Part shown: in pieces, positions 16,772 through 26,455 of the stretch
Position numbering within the stretch: the stretch's first letter is position 1
Layout: each line of letters opens with the position of its first letter
Virus record (IMG/VR): IMGVR_UViG_3300031673_000014
Span: 17,146-81,145 of that record
Length of the DNA stretch: 64,000 nucleotides
Direction: 5' to 3' (one strand)
Source: a virus
Made by a program: the position numbers and the translations under genes
The notes under the pieces: model-generated
What the model was told of the DNA's origin: nothing
What the model saw: the letters and a program-made list of their open reading frames with translations, nothing else
Database searches by the model: none

Positions 16772-18457
16772 ATGGCTTATACAGATTTATATAAAAAATC
16801 AATATTTTTTGAAATACTTTCTGTTGATTCAAATGGGCAGCCGTTGGTTACTGTAGAGTCTTTCGCTTTTACAATACCGCCGTCTAGTTTGGAGATTGTT
16901 CAAACTCAGAGAGTTACAAAAACAGCTACTCCCGGAGGATTCTTTATTGATAACTACGGAATGGGCAGCGCCAATATAACAATAAGTGGAGAAACTGGAA
17001 ACGAAGAGAAGCGATTGTCTATTTTAGGACCGGGCAAAACCCCCCGATCTCTTACCGGTCAAGAATGTTTCTTTTATTTCAGAGATAAAATAGCAAGATA
17101 TTCACAGAAAAATCAAAACTATGTTATGAGGTTTTATGATCTTACCCATAAAGGAGGTAAGAATATTTTCAACCGTTTGTCGTTCGGCGGCAATTCTCAG
17201 TTTTCAGAGGCATGGGAAGTTGTTTTAGATGAATCGGCAATGAGAAGAACTTCAGCAAAACCTTTCTTTTATCCATATACAATCAATCTAACTGGACTAA
17301 GGCCACTGGGAACTTATAATTCTGGTGCTGTTGGGAAAGTTATTGGATTTTTAAGCGATATAAAAAATAAAATTGATGCTGTAGTAGCGGCCATTGAAGA
17401 ATTCAAAACAAACATAACTTTCTTACTTGATAATGCTTTTGAGTTTGTTTCTGATGTAGCCAGTATCTTGACTTCTGTAAATTCGTTTGTTTCTCAGCTC
17501 ACAAGTTTTACGGGTCTGGTTTTAGAGTATGAAAAGAAACTAGGCGGTCTATTTGATGATGTAATCTCAGAGACCAGCCAATTCATATCATCAGGATTGC
17601 AATTAATATCATTTCCTTACGATGTATTAGAAACGGCCAGACTTGAAGCTTTAGATGTAGTGGATAAAACAAACCAGTTAATTAGCAGCGCAAAAACGGC
17701 AGGAAAAAATGTTTTAAATAAATATGACTGGACAGAAAATATCGATCCTGTCTCTAATATCGGGTTGTCCCTTATAGCGATAGAAGAAAAATTTAATGTT
17801 ATTGTATTGTTGGCAAAACAGGATTCGTCTTTTGAACCGATAGGAGGAATAATTTTAAACGGAATTGTTACTCCGGTCTATGGTCAAGTTTCATATGTCG
17901 TACAAGAAAATACACGGCTAGATAAATTAGCGAGGGATATTTACGGAGATCCGGACCTTAAAGATGTCATTGCTGGTATAAACGGAATATATTCAAATGA
18001 TGAATTGACAGCTTCGACCATATTGAGTCTTCCAATTTTATCCCCCGATATAAGATATGCAAATAACGCCGTCTATAACACTCCGGATAATAGAAATGAT
18101 GTGTTAGGTAAAGACGCTCACGTTGTCGAGGGAGTTTTTGATTTAAACTCAGAAGATTATGCTATTACGGCAGGGGAAGGAACAATTTTACAGGCTATTT
18201 CATTTAGACTGACAGAAAAAAAAGGCCGTCAAATTCGTGATGGATCATATGGGATTGTGGCTCAGATAGGTACAGCTTTAAATAGTGATGCTCCTTTTGA
18301 GTATTTAAGCGTATCGTTGGCCGAGACATTGATCCAAGATCCGAGAATAACCGCCGTTTATGGATTGAACTTCTTAGGTGACGGAGATAAACTATATCAG
18401 GAATTTAAAGTGGATACTTTATCTAAACCAGCTATAACATACCGGGAGGGACTATGA
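16772..18457 (+). CDS. LysM baseplate protein fused to gp25-like domain
   Basis: 561 residues. The N-terminus is a beta-rich tail domain. Residues about 370-415 are a LysM-type domain ('YVVQENTRLDKLARDIYGD' to 'STILSLPIL'), as in gp53-like tube-initiator proteins. The last ~125 residues ('RNDVLGKDAHVVEGVFDLNS' ... 'ETLIQDPRITAVYGL') look like a gp25/gpW baseplate wedge domain. These are separate proteins in P2- and T4-like phages. Confidence 0.65.
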   Translation: MAYTDLYKKSIFFEILSVDSNGQPLVTVESFAFTIPPSSLEIVQTQRVTKTATPGGFFIDNYGMGSANITISGETGNEEKRLSILGPGKTPRSLTGQECFFYFRDKIARYSQKNQNYVMRFYDLTHKGGKNIFNRLSFGGNSQFSEAWEVVLDESAMRRTSAKPFFYPYTINLTGLRPLGTYNSGAVGKVIGFLSDIKNKIDAVVAAIEEFKTNITFLLDNAFEFVSDVASILTSVNSFVSQLTSFTGLVLEYEKKLGGLFDDVISETSQFISSGLQLISFPYDVLETARLEALDVVDKTNQLISSAKTAGKNVLNKYDWTENIDPVSNIGLSLIAIEEKFNVIVLLAKQDSSFEPIGGIILNGIVTPVYGQVSYVVQENTRLDKLARDIYGDPDLKDVIAGINGIYSNDELTASTILSLPILSPDIRYANNAVYNTPDNRNDVLGKDAHVVEGVFDLNSEDYAITAGEGTILQAISFRLTEKKGRQIRDGSYGIVAQIGTALNSDAPFEYLSVSLAETLIQDPRITAVYGLNFLGDGDKLYQEFKVDTLSKPAITYREGL

Positions 18458-19542
18458 GCGAAATATTAACGCAAAAAGATTTCTACGAAGCAATGAAGTC
18501 TTATCTCGTTGCTAATCAGGATAGAGTTACAGACTTTAATAAAGGATCTACTTTAGATACTCAGTTAAATGCAATTGCTACTCAGTTAAATCAGGCTATG
18601 GTAAAGGCAAGTGGAGGGTTTAAGGTCCAGTTTGAACAAATTCCTTACCAAGTTTTTGACTTTAATAGAAAAACACCGAATACAGCTTCAGGAACAGTCA
18701 TATTCTCTCGCCAGACTCCCGATGCTGTACAAATAACAATTCCTATAGGAACTTTGGTAGGAACTGTTAGCGGTCTTTTATATGCTACTCAGGCAGAGGC
18801 AATCATCCTATCGGGTAATCTAAATTCTTCCGTTGTATCTATAATCGCAAACGATATAGGAACGGCTTACAATGCGGTTATCGGAGATGTGAACCAGATA
18901 AACTCATCAGTCCCCGGGATAAACTCAGTTACGAATAATACTGCGGTTGCCGGTGGTACTGATAAAGAAAATAACTCATCGTATTTTACCAGGTTCACTA
19001 ATTTTATACTTGGGTTGGCGGGTTCTAATCGGTTTGGAATATTAACCGCTGCTACTTCTGTTGAAACTATTCAATCTGGATATGTTGAAGATCATTTCCC
19101 CCCGGAATCGGGGCTTTATAATTACACTATTTATGTTGATGATGGCTCTGGAAGTGTCCCTCAATTAAAACTGGACGAAATAGAACTTGTTATATATGGA
19201 AATGATACATCTATTTACAAAGGGTATAATGCAGCCGGAATTAATTTTCGTGTATTATCTGCCGGGCTTATATCTATAGCCGTCGCGTATACGGTCGAAG
19301 TGGATGTCGTTAGTTATGATCTTGATGCTACCGAAACGCAAATACAAGAAACCATATTAGGCTATGTGAATTCATTATGGGTTGGAGCAGAGGTAATCAG
19401 AGCTGAGATAATAAAACTGATCCAGGGACTTGATGCTGTTTTGAACACTACCGTTTTAACTCTGAACGGAGGAGTAATTGATATTGCGGTTCTTCCAGCT
19501 CAGGTAGCAAGAATCAGTACAATTGTAGGTACACTGTCATGA
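18454..19542 (+). CDS. Baseplate J-like wedge protein
   Basis: 362 residues. 'GTVIFSRQTPDAVQITIPIG' early in the protein, 'GGTDKENNSSYFTRFTNFI' in the middle and the 'VYVDDGSGS'-like loop are hallmarks of the gp47/gpJ baseplate family. It follows the gp25-like domain with an ATGA overlap, as expected. Confidence 0.85.
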   Translation: MSEILTQKDFYEAMKSYLVANQDRVTDFNKGSTLDTQLNAIATQLNQAMVKASGGFKVQFEQIPYQVFDFNRKTPNTASGTVIFSRQTPDAVQITIPIGTLVGTVSGLLYATQAEAIILSGNLNSSVVSIIANDIGTAYNAVIGDVNQINSSVPGINSVTNNTAVAGGTDKENNSSYFTRFTNFILGLAGSNRFGILTAATSVETIQSGYVEDHFPPESGLYNYTIYVDDGSGSVPQLKLDEIELVIYGNDTSIYKGYNAAGINFRVLSAGLISIAVAYTVEVDVVSYDLDATETQIQETILGYVNSLWVGAEVIRAEIIKLIQGLDAVLNTTVLTLNGGVIDIAVLPAQVARISTIVGTLS

Positions 19543-20627
19543 GTCAAATTACAGAGCTTAATGAACAGATATTAGAAGCCATACTGAAAACAGATCCTTT
19601 CTATGAAGCTCTTTATGGAAAAGTAAACTTTTTACCAGAAACCACAATCACCGGTCCGAATGATTTTAACTGTGGAGCGATAGCAAACGGACTGGAATAT
19701 CTTTATCAGTTCGTAAGAGAACTCACAGAACCGGAAATTGCCAACTTGAAAGCTCCTTATATTGATATAGTAGTTTTCTTCTTTACCGGGCTTAAGCGAT
19801 TCGTTGATGAGACAACAGTTAAGTTTTTAAACAGAATGCAATCTCTTACAGTAAGAGAGTGTGGTGGTTGGAGCGCTGACAAATTAGGTACTCCATGGGA
19901 TATTTTAAATGTTTTATGTTATTATTTAGACCGAGAATTGTTATATTATATCCCTAATCATGTTTTGACTAATCTGATGGTAAATGGGGACTTTGAAACG
20001 GCTTTGGGCGCTGAGTGGGTTACTGCAGGAGCAAGGACGATAAGTGATGCATTTTCCGGAGACTGGAAGATGGACTTTTCAACTTTTAGTTCTCTGGCTC
20101 AGACTATAGCGGTGACGGCAGGATCTTTTATTATGAATTGTTTCATAAACCCTGCAGTTGATCCCGTTGGAGATACGGACATCTTTTCATTTAAAATACA
20201 AAGGTCTTCGGATAGTAAATATTTCAATACTTCTACCCTGGTATGGCAAGTTGCGGATCCTTTAAATGTTCATTCAACAGATAAAGCAGGGTATAGCCTG
20301 GCTGAATATTTTGTAATAGTCGATGGAAGTTATAATATAACGATAACTTTTACAAAAGTTGTTTCATTTATGTTAGATCATGTTGAATTCGGGGAGAAAC
20401 TTTACCCCGCTTTTGAGATAATTTATGTAGATAGTGGGTTTGCGGATAGTTTTGCTGCGACCTGGTTAGATGGTACAGTCAGCCCCGAAAACGCTTCTTA
20501 TATCGAGCAAGACTTTATGTTTTCCAGTTCAACGAGTGTGTATTCGGATGTTTATTTCCAGTCGCTTATCGATACGGTAAAAGCTTCCGGAGTCAAAGGA
20601 ATTTTTAATAGAGAGGTTAGATCATGA
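19539..20627 (+). CDS. Baseplate-to-fibre protein (gpI-like) with inserted beta domain
   Basis: 362 residues. The N-terminal third ('LTVRECGGWSADKLGTPWDILNVLCYY') is compatible with gpI-like wedge proteins. A jelly-roll/carbohydrate-binding-like segment begins 'NLMVNGDFETALGAEWVTAGA' near residue 147, a common start of such domains. The C-terminus ends 'GVKGIFNREVRS'. Located between gpJ-like and fibre genes. Confidence 0.55.
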   Translation: MSQITELNEQILEAILKTDPFYEALYGKVNFLPETTITGPNDFNCGAIANGLEYLYQFVRELTEPEIANLKAPYIDIVVFFFTGLKRFVDETTVKFLNRMQSLTVRECGGWSADKLGTPWDILNVLCYYLDRELLYYIPNHVLTNLMVNGDFETALGAEWVTAGARTISDAFSGDWKMDFSTFSSLAQTIAVTAGSFIMNCFINPAVDPVGDTDIFSFKIQRSSDSKYFNTSTLVWQVADPLNVHSTDKAGYSLAEYFVIVDGSYNITITFTKVVSFMLDHVEFGEKLYPAFEIIYVDSGFADSFAATWLDGTVSPENASYIEQDFMFSSSTSVYSDVYFQSLIDTVKASGVKGIFNREVRS

Positions 20628-22840
20628 AAAGAGCTAGATGGGAAGGAAACGAAATAATATTAACTGATGACATGGAAAACAACTCTATTAGTCTGGTAGA
20701 GAATAACGATGAATCTTTCGAGATAATCGGGGCTACTACCATAATGAGGGGCTTCCAGTGTACTCAATCGGTAACTCCGGGCATGAGTGCCATTATTCCT
20801 TATGGGATAGCATACGATGAGACCTTAAAGAAGCTACTTGTCAATCTCGCTTCTGTAACCGCGACATTTACGGCGGCTGACCCGGTATCTGCAAGAAGAG
20901 ATATTGTCGAAATAAGAAGACTTGAATTTGAAACTACCTTAGCAAACAGACAGTTTAAAAATGCAGGAACCGGGGCTATTTCTACTTCTCCGATTAATAC
21001 AGAGACCGAATACAATATAGAAGTAAAAGTCGTTGCCGGATCTCCCGGGGGAAGTGCTCCTTCGGTAGAAGCTGGATGGATAAAGATAGCAGAAGTTTTG
21101 ATCCCGGCTGCCTCTTCAACTGTTGTTAATGCGAATATTTTTAATGTAAATTCGGTTGCTACCGGGCTTTCTAATACTTCATGGACAACAGATATAACAT
21201 CAATTCACAGAAACGGTTCGTTAAGTGAGATGAAAACTCAGCTTTATGGACTAACTCAATCAATAACAACAATTTCTCTTACGGTAACAGGACTTACGGC
21301 TACAGCAACCTTAACCTCAACAGGACAAACCATACTTGCAAGAGATGGTGGTCAGGTACTGGTTTCAGGACATTCAGGGACAACTTATAACCTCGGAGTA
21401 AAAACTGTAGCAGGGAATGCACTAGCTCTGGGAAATGCGACAGGTAACGGTGATATATTCTTAGATTTTACAAACTCAGTAACAGCTGTTAGAGCTAGGA
21501 TTGCCAGTAAAAACGAAACAACGGCAGATTTAGACTTTTATACAGGTGGGAACATTACTACACCCAAACTGTCTATTCTTAATAGTGGTAACGTCCTAAT
21601 AGGAACACCTACTGACTCAACAATTGGAATCCTTCAATTAGAAACAGACTCAGTTAATACTTTGAATATAAGGAACTCAACAGGAACTGTTAACAAAAGA
21701 AGTTATGGATTTTATGCTGCGAATGACTTTCTAAGGTTAAGATCATTTGATGATGCTGGAGCATCAGCATTTAGTGCAATTATGGAATGGACACACGGAG
21801 GAAATGTCTTAATCAGGGGTGGAGCAGACACAGGCGAAGGTCTACATGTCGGTTCAGGTGGGATGAGGGTTACTGGGACAAATGGTTCTATAATAATTCA
21901 ATCAACAGGCGACACTTTCCAAATGACTAGAAACTCTACAAATTTTTTATGGGCTACTGGCTCTATTGCAACGGTAGCTATTGGTACAGGGCCAACAGTA
22001 ACGCTTACAGATGCAAACCTGATTTGTAACGCCGATCAATCAGTAACAGTAAATACAACTTTACTTGTAGACACAATAAGCGAGAAGACAGCAAGTGCAG
22101 GTGTAACTATTGATGGTTTACTCATTAAAGATTCTGGAATTGGAGCATCTCTTACTATAACCGGTTCTTTAACTGCTACAACTTCTTTGATTACTAATAC
22201 TATTTCAGAAAGAACAACTGCTTCTGGAGTTACAATAGACTCTGTATTATTAAAAGATAATAGTGTTACAGCTACAAGCATTTTTACAGGCACAATAAGC
22301 GAGAAGACAGCAAGTGCAGGTATAACATTTAATAATATTGTAAAAGTAGACACAATAAGCGAGAAGACAGCAAGTGCAGGTATAACATTTAATAATATTG
22401 TAAAAGTAGGCACAATCAGCGAGAAGACTGCAAGTGCAGGGGTGACTTTTAATAATGTTGTAAAAGTAGACACAATCAGCGAGAAGACTGCAAGTGCAGG
22501 GGTTAGTGTTCAGGCTTCAAGTGGAGAGCAGTTATTAACAAAGATTATTCCTATTGGTGATTGGGATATGACAACCACCAATAGTTTATCAGTAGCTCAT
22601 ACTATTCCTGATTATTCAAAAATAAGAACAGTATACGTTCTGGTGAGAAGGGATTCGGATGCTGCAACACCTCAAGTTACACGACTTGATTATGATGACA
22701 ACATTGTTTCTGGATATTATACAAATATAGGGGTCACGAACATGTTATTAGTTGCTATCTCCGGAGGGATTTTTGACAATATTAACTATAATCAAACCAG
22801 CTACAACCGAGGTTGGATCACAATCACCTATGAAGTGTAG
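20624..22840 (+). CDS. Tail fibre protein with 20-residue repeats
   Basis: 738 residues, last gene of the structural operon. The N-terminal part resembles baseplate-attached fibres; the middle is Thr/Ser/Gly-rich; residues about 480-625 hold repeats of the form 'TISEKTASAG(V/I)T'. The C-terminal ~100 residues after the repeats are probably the receptor-binding end. No chaperone gene or reverse transcriptase follows. Confidence 0.75.
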   Translation: MKRARWEGNEIILTDDMENNSISLVENNDESFEIIGATTIMRGFQCTQSVTPGMSAIIPYGIAYDETLKKLLVNLASVTATFTAADPVSARRDIVEIRRLEFETTLANRQFKNAGTGAISTSPINTETEYNIEVKVVAGSPGGSAPSVEAGWIKIAEVLIPAASSTVVNANIFNVNSVATGLSNTSWTTDITSIHRNGSLSEMKTQLYGLTQSITTISLTVTGLTATATLTSTGQTILARDGGQVLVSGHSGTTYNLGVKTVAGNALALGNATGNGDIFLDFTNSVTAVRARIASKNETTADLDFYTGGNITTPKLSILNSGNVLIGTPTDSTIGILQLETDSVNTLNIRNSTGTVNKRSYGFYAANDFLRLRSFDDAGASAFSAIMEWTHGGNVLIRGGADTGEGLHVGSGGMRVTGTNGSIIIQSTGDTFQMTRNSTNFLWATGSIATVAIGTGPTVTLTDANLICNADQSVTVNTTLLVDTISEKTASAGVTIDGLLIKDSGIGASLTITGSLTATTSLITNTISERTTASGVTIDSVLLKDNSVTATSIFTGTISEKTASAGITFNNIVKVDTISEKTASAGITFNNIVKVGTISEKTASAGVTFNNVVKVDTISEKTASAGVSVQASSGEQLLTKIIPIGDWDMTTTNSLSVAHTIPDYSKIRTVYVLVRRDSDAATPQVTRLDYDDNIVSGYYTNIGVTNMLLVAISGGIFDNINYNQTSYNRGWITITYEV
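22292..22500 (+). repeat. 60-bp tandem repeats in the tail fibre gene
   Basis: The block CACAATAAGCGAGAAGACAG starts at 22292, 22352, 22412 and 22472 with only a few changes, giving an exact 60-bp period (20 codons). A further copy of the core is at 22072. The near identity suggests recent unequal recombination. Confidence 0.9.
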
Positions 22841-22866
22841 AAGGTGGTGGTTTTAAAACATAAAAA

Positions 22867-23217
22867 TTATTTATTCGGATAAATTTGAATAAAGGTGTAA
22901 TAGTAAGATGCTTCATACTCAGTTATTTTATTTCCTGTGTATGCACTATATAACTGACCATCAAGGACAACAACTGCATGGTCAGTTATTCCCCCAATTC
23001 CAACGGATCTCTGTCTATAAGGTGTACAGTAAACAGAAGCATACCCAAAATCAACACCCAATGAAAAATGTGCAATATTCATAAAAAGAAGAGCGTGGGT
23101 CACACAATTCCCTTTCCCAATTATAGATGGAAATGTTGGACTAGTTGGAAATGTAACAGTTTCTTGGTGAGAAAAATTTATATTGTTACAATACTTGCTG
23201 GGGATACTGCCTTTGTT
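22867..23217 (-). pseudogene. Decayed transglutaminase-like cysteine protease gene
   Basis: The frame is open from 23217 down to 22867 but has no usable start except a GTG at 23103 in mid-domain. Translation shows 'GKGNCVTHALLF' and later 'GGITDHAVVVLDG', the Cys and His segments of transglutaminase-like or bacterial-type cysteine proteinases. An overlapping frame just upstream reads 'NNYVILVHETKAVSPAS' and would join well after one frameshift near 23190. I read this as a frameshifted gene in a minus-strand accessory block. Confidence 0.55.
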
Positions 23218-23238
23218 TCATGTACAAGGATGACATAG

Positions 23239-23634
23239 TTATTTAAGTCTCCTGGTATCAAAGTTAATATATATTTTATCATACTGATCAAAGTACCCAT
23301 AACTCCTATCAATGTTATGGGTACAGAGATGCTGATACCCTATTTCCAATATCCATAGATTGATTCCTGCTGTTACATAATACTTTTCTTTATATGGTGA
23401 AAAATAAAATGATCTTGATTTTGTAATATCTACTTCTTGATTTACATCAACGAACAGAAACTTCCATGCTATGCCTATCCCTATATTTGTTGAAAAATAC
23501 ATGTTCTCATCATTTGTAAATCTATCCTCTTTCATAGGATAATAAGCAAACTCCCCAAATGAATAGAAACTAAAATCACTTGCATATAAATAACTGCTCA
23601 ATAATAACATCAATAAAACTATAATCTTTTTCAT
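23239..23634 (-). CDS. Secreted beta-rich outer-membrane-like protein
   Basis: 131 residues. A clear signal peptide 'MKKIIVLLMLLLSSYLYAS' is followed by alternating aromatic/hydrophobic strands ('FSFYSFGEFAYYP', 'NMYFSTNIGIGIAWKFLF', 'YYVTAGINLWILEIGYQHL'), as in small outer-membrane beta-barrels. It is transcribed against the structural operon from its own operator-bearing promoter. This looks like a lysogenic-conversion gene and implies a host with an outer membrane. The start follows AGGGGGAATTT. Confidence 0.65.
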   Translation of the reverse strand: MKKIIVLLMLLLSSYLYASDFSFYSFGEFAYYPMKEDRFTNDENMYFSTNIGIGIAWKFLFVDVNQEVDITKSRSFYFSPYKEKYYVTAGINLWILEIGYQHLCTHNIDRSYGYFDQYDKIYINFDTRRLK

Positions 23635-23652
23635 AAATTCCCCCTACTTTTA

Positions 23653-23680
23653 ATTATACATACGATTAGAATAAAAGCAA
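23653..23680 (-). promoter_or_regulatory. Minus-strand promoter with spacer operator CTAATCGTATGTA
   Basis: On the minus strand TTGCTT (675-680) and TATAAT (653-658) are separated by 16 nt; the operator element occupies 23657-23669. It drives the secreted protein gene. Confidence 0.75.
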
Positions 23681-23691
23681 GGGAAATCGCT

Positions 23692-24117
23692 TTATTCCCC
23701 GATCATTCCTAATTTATCAAAAACAGATAGATCAGAAAGAGATAGAACAGCTTTTTCGTCTTTCATCTCTTTCATCAAAGCTTTGAACGTTTCTTTTTTC
23801 AGGACCGGGAAATCCAGTTTTACAGGAACCGGAGAATTCAGGAACAATTCAGTTTCAGTAAGGTTTGATTCTTGCTCGTCTGCAGAGTTATAACCACCGG
23901 GATTGAATTGTGTTATTCTTTTTTCTGCCATTTTTCCATACTTCAAAGCAATAGAATTTGATCCTTTTGTGAACAATTCATCAACTTTGACGAAATCCTG
24001 CTTTAATTTAGCAACCATGATAGATTCTTCCCAGTCCGGAAACCCTGGAAGTTCAAAAAGTTTTGTCATAGCAACTCTACTCTCTCTGAAATCTTTAAAA
24101 GTAAACTCTTCTTTCAT
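23692..24117 (-). CDS. Hypothetical protein (141 aa)
   Basis: Acidic, helical protein starting 'MKEEFTFKDFRESRVAM' after AGAGAGGATAAT. No family recognised. It lies downstream of the helicase on the same strand and probably shares its transcript. Confidence 0.6.
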   Translation of the reverse strand: MKEEFTFKDFRESRVAMTKLFELPGFPDWEESIMVAKLKQDFVKVDELFTKGSNSIALKYGKMAEKRITQFNPGGYNSADEQESNLTETELFLNSPVPVKLDFPVLKKETFKALMKEMKDEKAVLSLSDLSVFDKLGMIGE

Positions 24118-24169
24118 ATTATCCTCTCTTGAATTTATTTAAGGTGAATTAAATTCCCCCTGATTCCTA

Positions 24170-25666
24170 TTATACTTTCTTGGCTGTAAGAGTCAAGATG
24201 ATGTTTCTTGCAGTCTCCATTTCACTCATATTCATTTCTTTTAATTGACACTTCCGGCCAATAGCGACATATATCTTCATCCATAAGATATTCCTTCTCC
24301 GGAAACTTTCGGTATGGATTATTCTCTTTTTACCGTCCAGTTCCTTTACTGATTGCTCACCTACGTACCGATTGATCATTGCGTTAATTTCTTCACGGAA
24401 AGATTTTTCTTTCATTGACGGGGTAATATGAGCGTTTCCAGAGATTATCTCAAGTTCTGGTTTATGCTGTCCCGGGAGACCTTTTCCTCCGTCTTTTTTT
24501 TCTTTATATTCAAGAGCCCTGTCTTGTTCCCATATCCAATTCTTGAAAAAAGATATGAAGTCCGGATCTGCCGGTGCTGTGATATAAGCGAAGTCTTTGT
24601 ATGTTTTGAATCTTGTCGCTCGATTCAGGCATTGGATTAACCATGGCTCAGAGCGGTATATGTGCAGAATGATCATAAATGCTGTATTCGGGGCATCTAA
24701 TCCTTCTGAAGCTTGATTACAGCTACTTAAGACAGGGAATTCACCTTTTCTATAACTTTTTATTATACCAAGAGAATCTTTCATTTGAGAGTCAACGGAT
24801 TTACATTTACACCACTTATGATTTACATGTCTGGAATACTCTCTGGCTAGTTCAATGTCAGCTCCAACAATAATCATTTGAGCCCAAGGATTATTTCTTC
24901 TATATTCCATAAATTCAGACATTGCATTGTCTATTACTTGAAAAGCATAATCACTTCGAACGGCTGCATTAAGATGTTCTCTGTCCATAGAGTCATATTC
25001 AATAATCTTTTCACCTTTTTTATATTCCCCGGATCCGTCTATAAGATTTAATTTTACAGGAATAATGGCATCTTCTCTGAGGGCATCTTCCCGGGTATAT
25101 GTTACCCATCGTATATTTTTAGTTTCTGTTTTATCCAGCATATTATTTTTATATGGGAAAAATGAGATCTTATCCCCGGTGTGACGAAAGGCGGTCCCGG
25201 TCATAAAAACACAAAGTTTTGCTAATTTTACCAACTCAAGAAAAGGCTTCTCCCAGCTCCCATCACTGGAAACGTGATGATGTTCATCAGCAATAAGAAT
25301 ATAATTATATTTTTTGAAATCTTCTATTATATTGTCGGCATTACTGGCAATGGCTTGAAAAGTTATCCCGAATCCGTCTAATCCCCTTGATGGATCTTTT
25401 CCGTTATCCGCAACCCTTATTGTTTTCCCGGAATCAAAGAAAGGATCAATCATACTTTCTTCAATTTGGTATACTAACGATAACCGGGGCGCGACATGCA
25501 TAATTTTATCAAAGCCATTACCAATTAGATGTTTTGCAAATAGAATAGAATCTCCGCTTTTACCGGATCCCGGATGAGCATCTATAAATATTTTATTTAT
25601 TGGTTCACCTTCAATAATTTCGTTACATATAGAAATTACTTCAGATTGATGTTTTCTCCAAGCCAT
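24170..25666 (-). CDS. SF2 DEAD/DEAH-type helicase
   Basis: 498 residues. Walker A 'AHPGSGKS' (30-37), motif Ia 'VAPRLSLVYQ', motif II DEHH (127-130), motif III 'MTGTAF', and motifs V/VI 'SEGLDAPNT' and 'QCLNRATRF'. This is a complete SF2 helicase core of the UvsW/restriction-helicase type. It could act in recombination or replication fork processing. Ribosome site AAGGATAATAAATA. Confidence 0.85.
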   Translation of the reverse strand: MAWRKHQSEVISICNEIIEGEPINKIFIDAHPGSGKSGDSILFAKHLIGNGFDKIMHVAPRLSLVYQIEESMIDPFFDSGKTIRVADNGKDPSRGLDGFGITFQAIASNADNIIEDFKKYNYILIADEHHHVSSDGSWEKPFLELVKLAKLCVFMTGTAFRHTGDKISFFPYKNNMLDKTETKNIRWVTYTREDALREDAIIPVKLNLIDGSGEYKKGEKIIEYDSMDREHLNAAVRSDYAFQVIDNAMSEFMEYRRNNPWAQMIIVGADIELAREYSRHVNHKWCKCKSVDSQMKDSLGIIKSYRKGEFPVLSSCNQASEGLDAPNTAFMIILHIYRSEPWLIQCLNRATRFKTYKDFAYITAPADPDFISFFKNWIWEQDRALEYKEKKDGGKGLPGQHKPELEIISGNAHITPSMKEKSFREEINAMINRYVGEQSVKELDGKKRIIHTESFRRRNILWMKIYVAIGRKCQLKEMNMSEMETARNIILTLTAKKV

Positions 25667-25750
25667 TATTTATTATCCTTTCTGCAAAATAATACGCGAT
25701 GATCATAATCTTGCACCGTTAAATAAGATAGGTCGAAATCCTGTCCGATC

Positions 25751-26374
25751 TTATTTATTCTCTTTAATATATTTCTTCCTGAAATTATCTATGTTCTGCA
25801 TTGTCATAACTGCTTGAGGGTAGTTTCTACTCTCGGAGACGTTTGTTCTAAGAGTCAATAATCCAAGATTTAAAGATTTTTGAGAGGGTATATTTTTCCC
25901 GGTCAACAACCCATTATCTCTCATAATGTCAAATATTTCTGTTTGGCTTAACCCTAAATGTTTGCCAGCATCACGAATAGAATAATGTTTTGATTCATCT
26001 CTCAGGGCAGCATCAGCAAGTGCAGCTTTTGGTTTTAGAATTGCATTTTCTTCCTCTAGTTTCTTATACCTCTGAATAGCGAGCTCATAACCTTTTACGA
26101 TCATCAAAGCTTCTTCTGCCTGTGTTGTTGGCAACTTCCTACGATCATCGGAAGTGATTAAAGAACTATTTTCCTTAATTCTCATTGAAACTGCCGTTAC
26201 TTCATATTCGTTCAAATAAGTAATCTTACCATTCTTAACTTTATCAGGAAAAATCTCATTAACCCTTTTTATTACAAGGGCATAACTTACTCCTAATGAA
26301 TCTGCAACTTCTTTTATGGTCATTGTTTTTTCTGGAAAATCTTCTTGTGGAAATAATGCAAGATCTCTGTTCAT
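25751..26374 (-). CDS. KilAC-domain antirepressor with N-terminal helix-turn-helix
   Basis: 207 residues from the ATG after AAGGAGTTTTTT. N-terminal 'MTIKEVADSLGVSYALVIKRV' is a helix-turn-helix; a coiled region ('YKKLEEENAILKPKAALADAAL') leads to a KilAC domain ('YSIRDAGKHLGLSQTEIFDIMRDNGLL'). The ribosome site is buried in a perfect 18-bp hairpin and a 20-codon leader frame precedes it. A longer form from GTG at 26407 is possible through coupling to the leader. Confidence 0.75.
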   Translation of the reverse strand: MNRDLALFPQEDFPEKTMTIKEVADSLGVSYALVIKRVNEIFPDKVKNGKITYLNEYEVTAVSMRIKENSSLITSDDRRKLPTTQAEEALMIVKGYELAIQRYKKLEEENAILKPKAALADAALRDESKHYSIRDAGKHLGLSQTEIFDIMRDNGLLTGKNIPSQKSLNLGLLTLRTNVSESRNYPQAVMTMQNIDNFRKKYIKENK

Positions 26375-26379
26375 AAAAA

Positions 26380-26455
26380 ACTCCTTAAGTCTTCCTGTAG
26401 CGACCACTAAAAAGCTAGTTCGGAAAACTTTATAGGGCAGGAAGACTTAAGGAGT
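26380..26455 (-). promoter_or_regulatory. RBS-sequestering leader hairpin of the antirepressor
   Basis: Positions 26380-26397 and 26438-26455 are perfect 18-bp inverted repeats around a 40-nt loop. In the minus-strand mRNA the downstream arm contains the AAGGAG of the antirepressor, so the site is fully paired. A smaller inner stem (CTAaAAAG/CTTTaTAG) extends the structure. Confidence 0.85.

Noticed and set aside
22036-22473. 145-codon minus-strand frame within the tail fibre gene
   Set aside because: It is the antisense of the 60-bp repeats, has no ribosome site and its residues simply mirror the repeat period.
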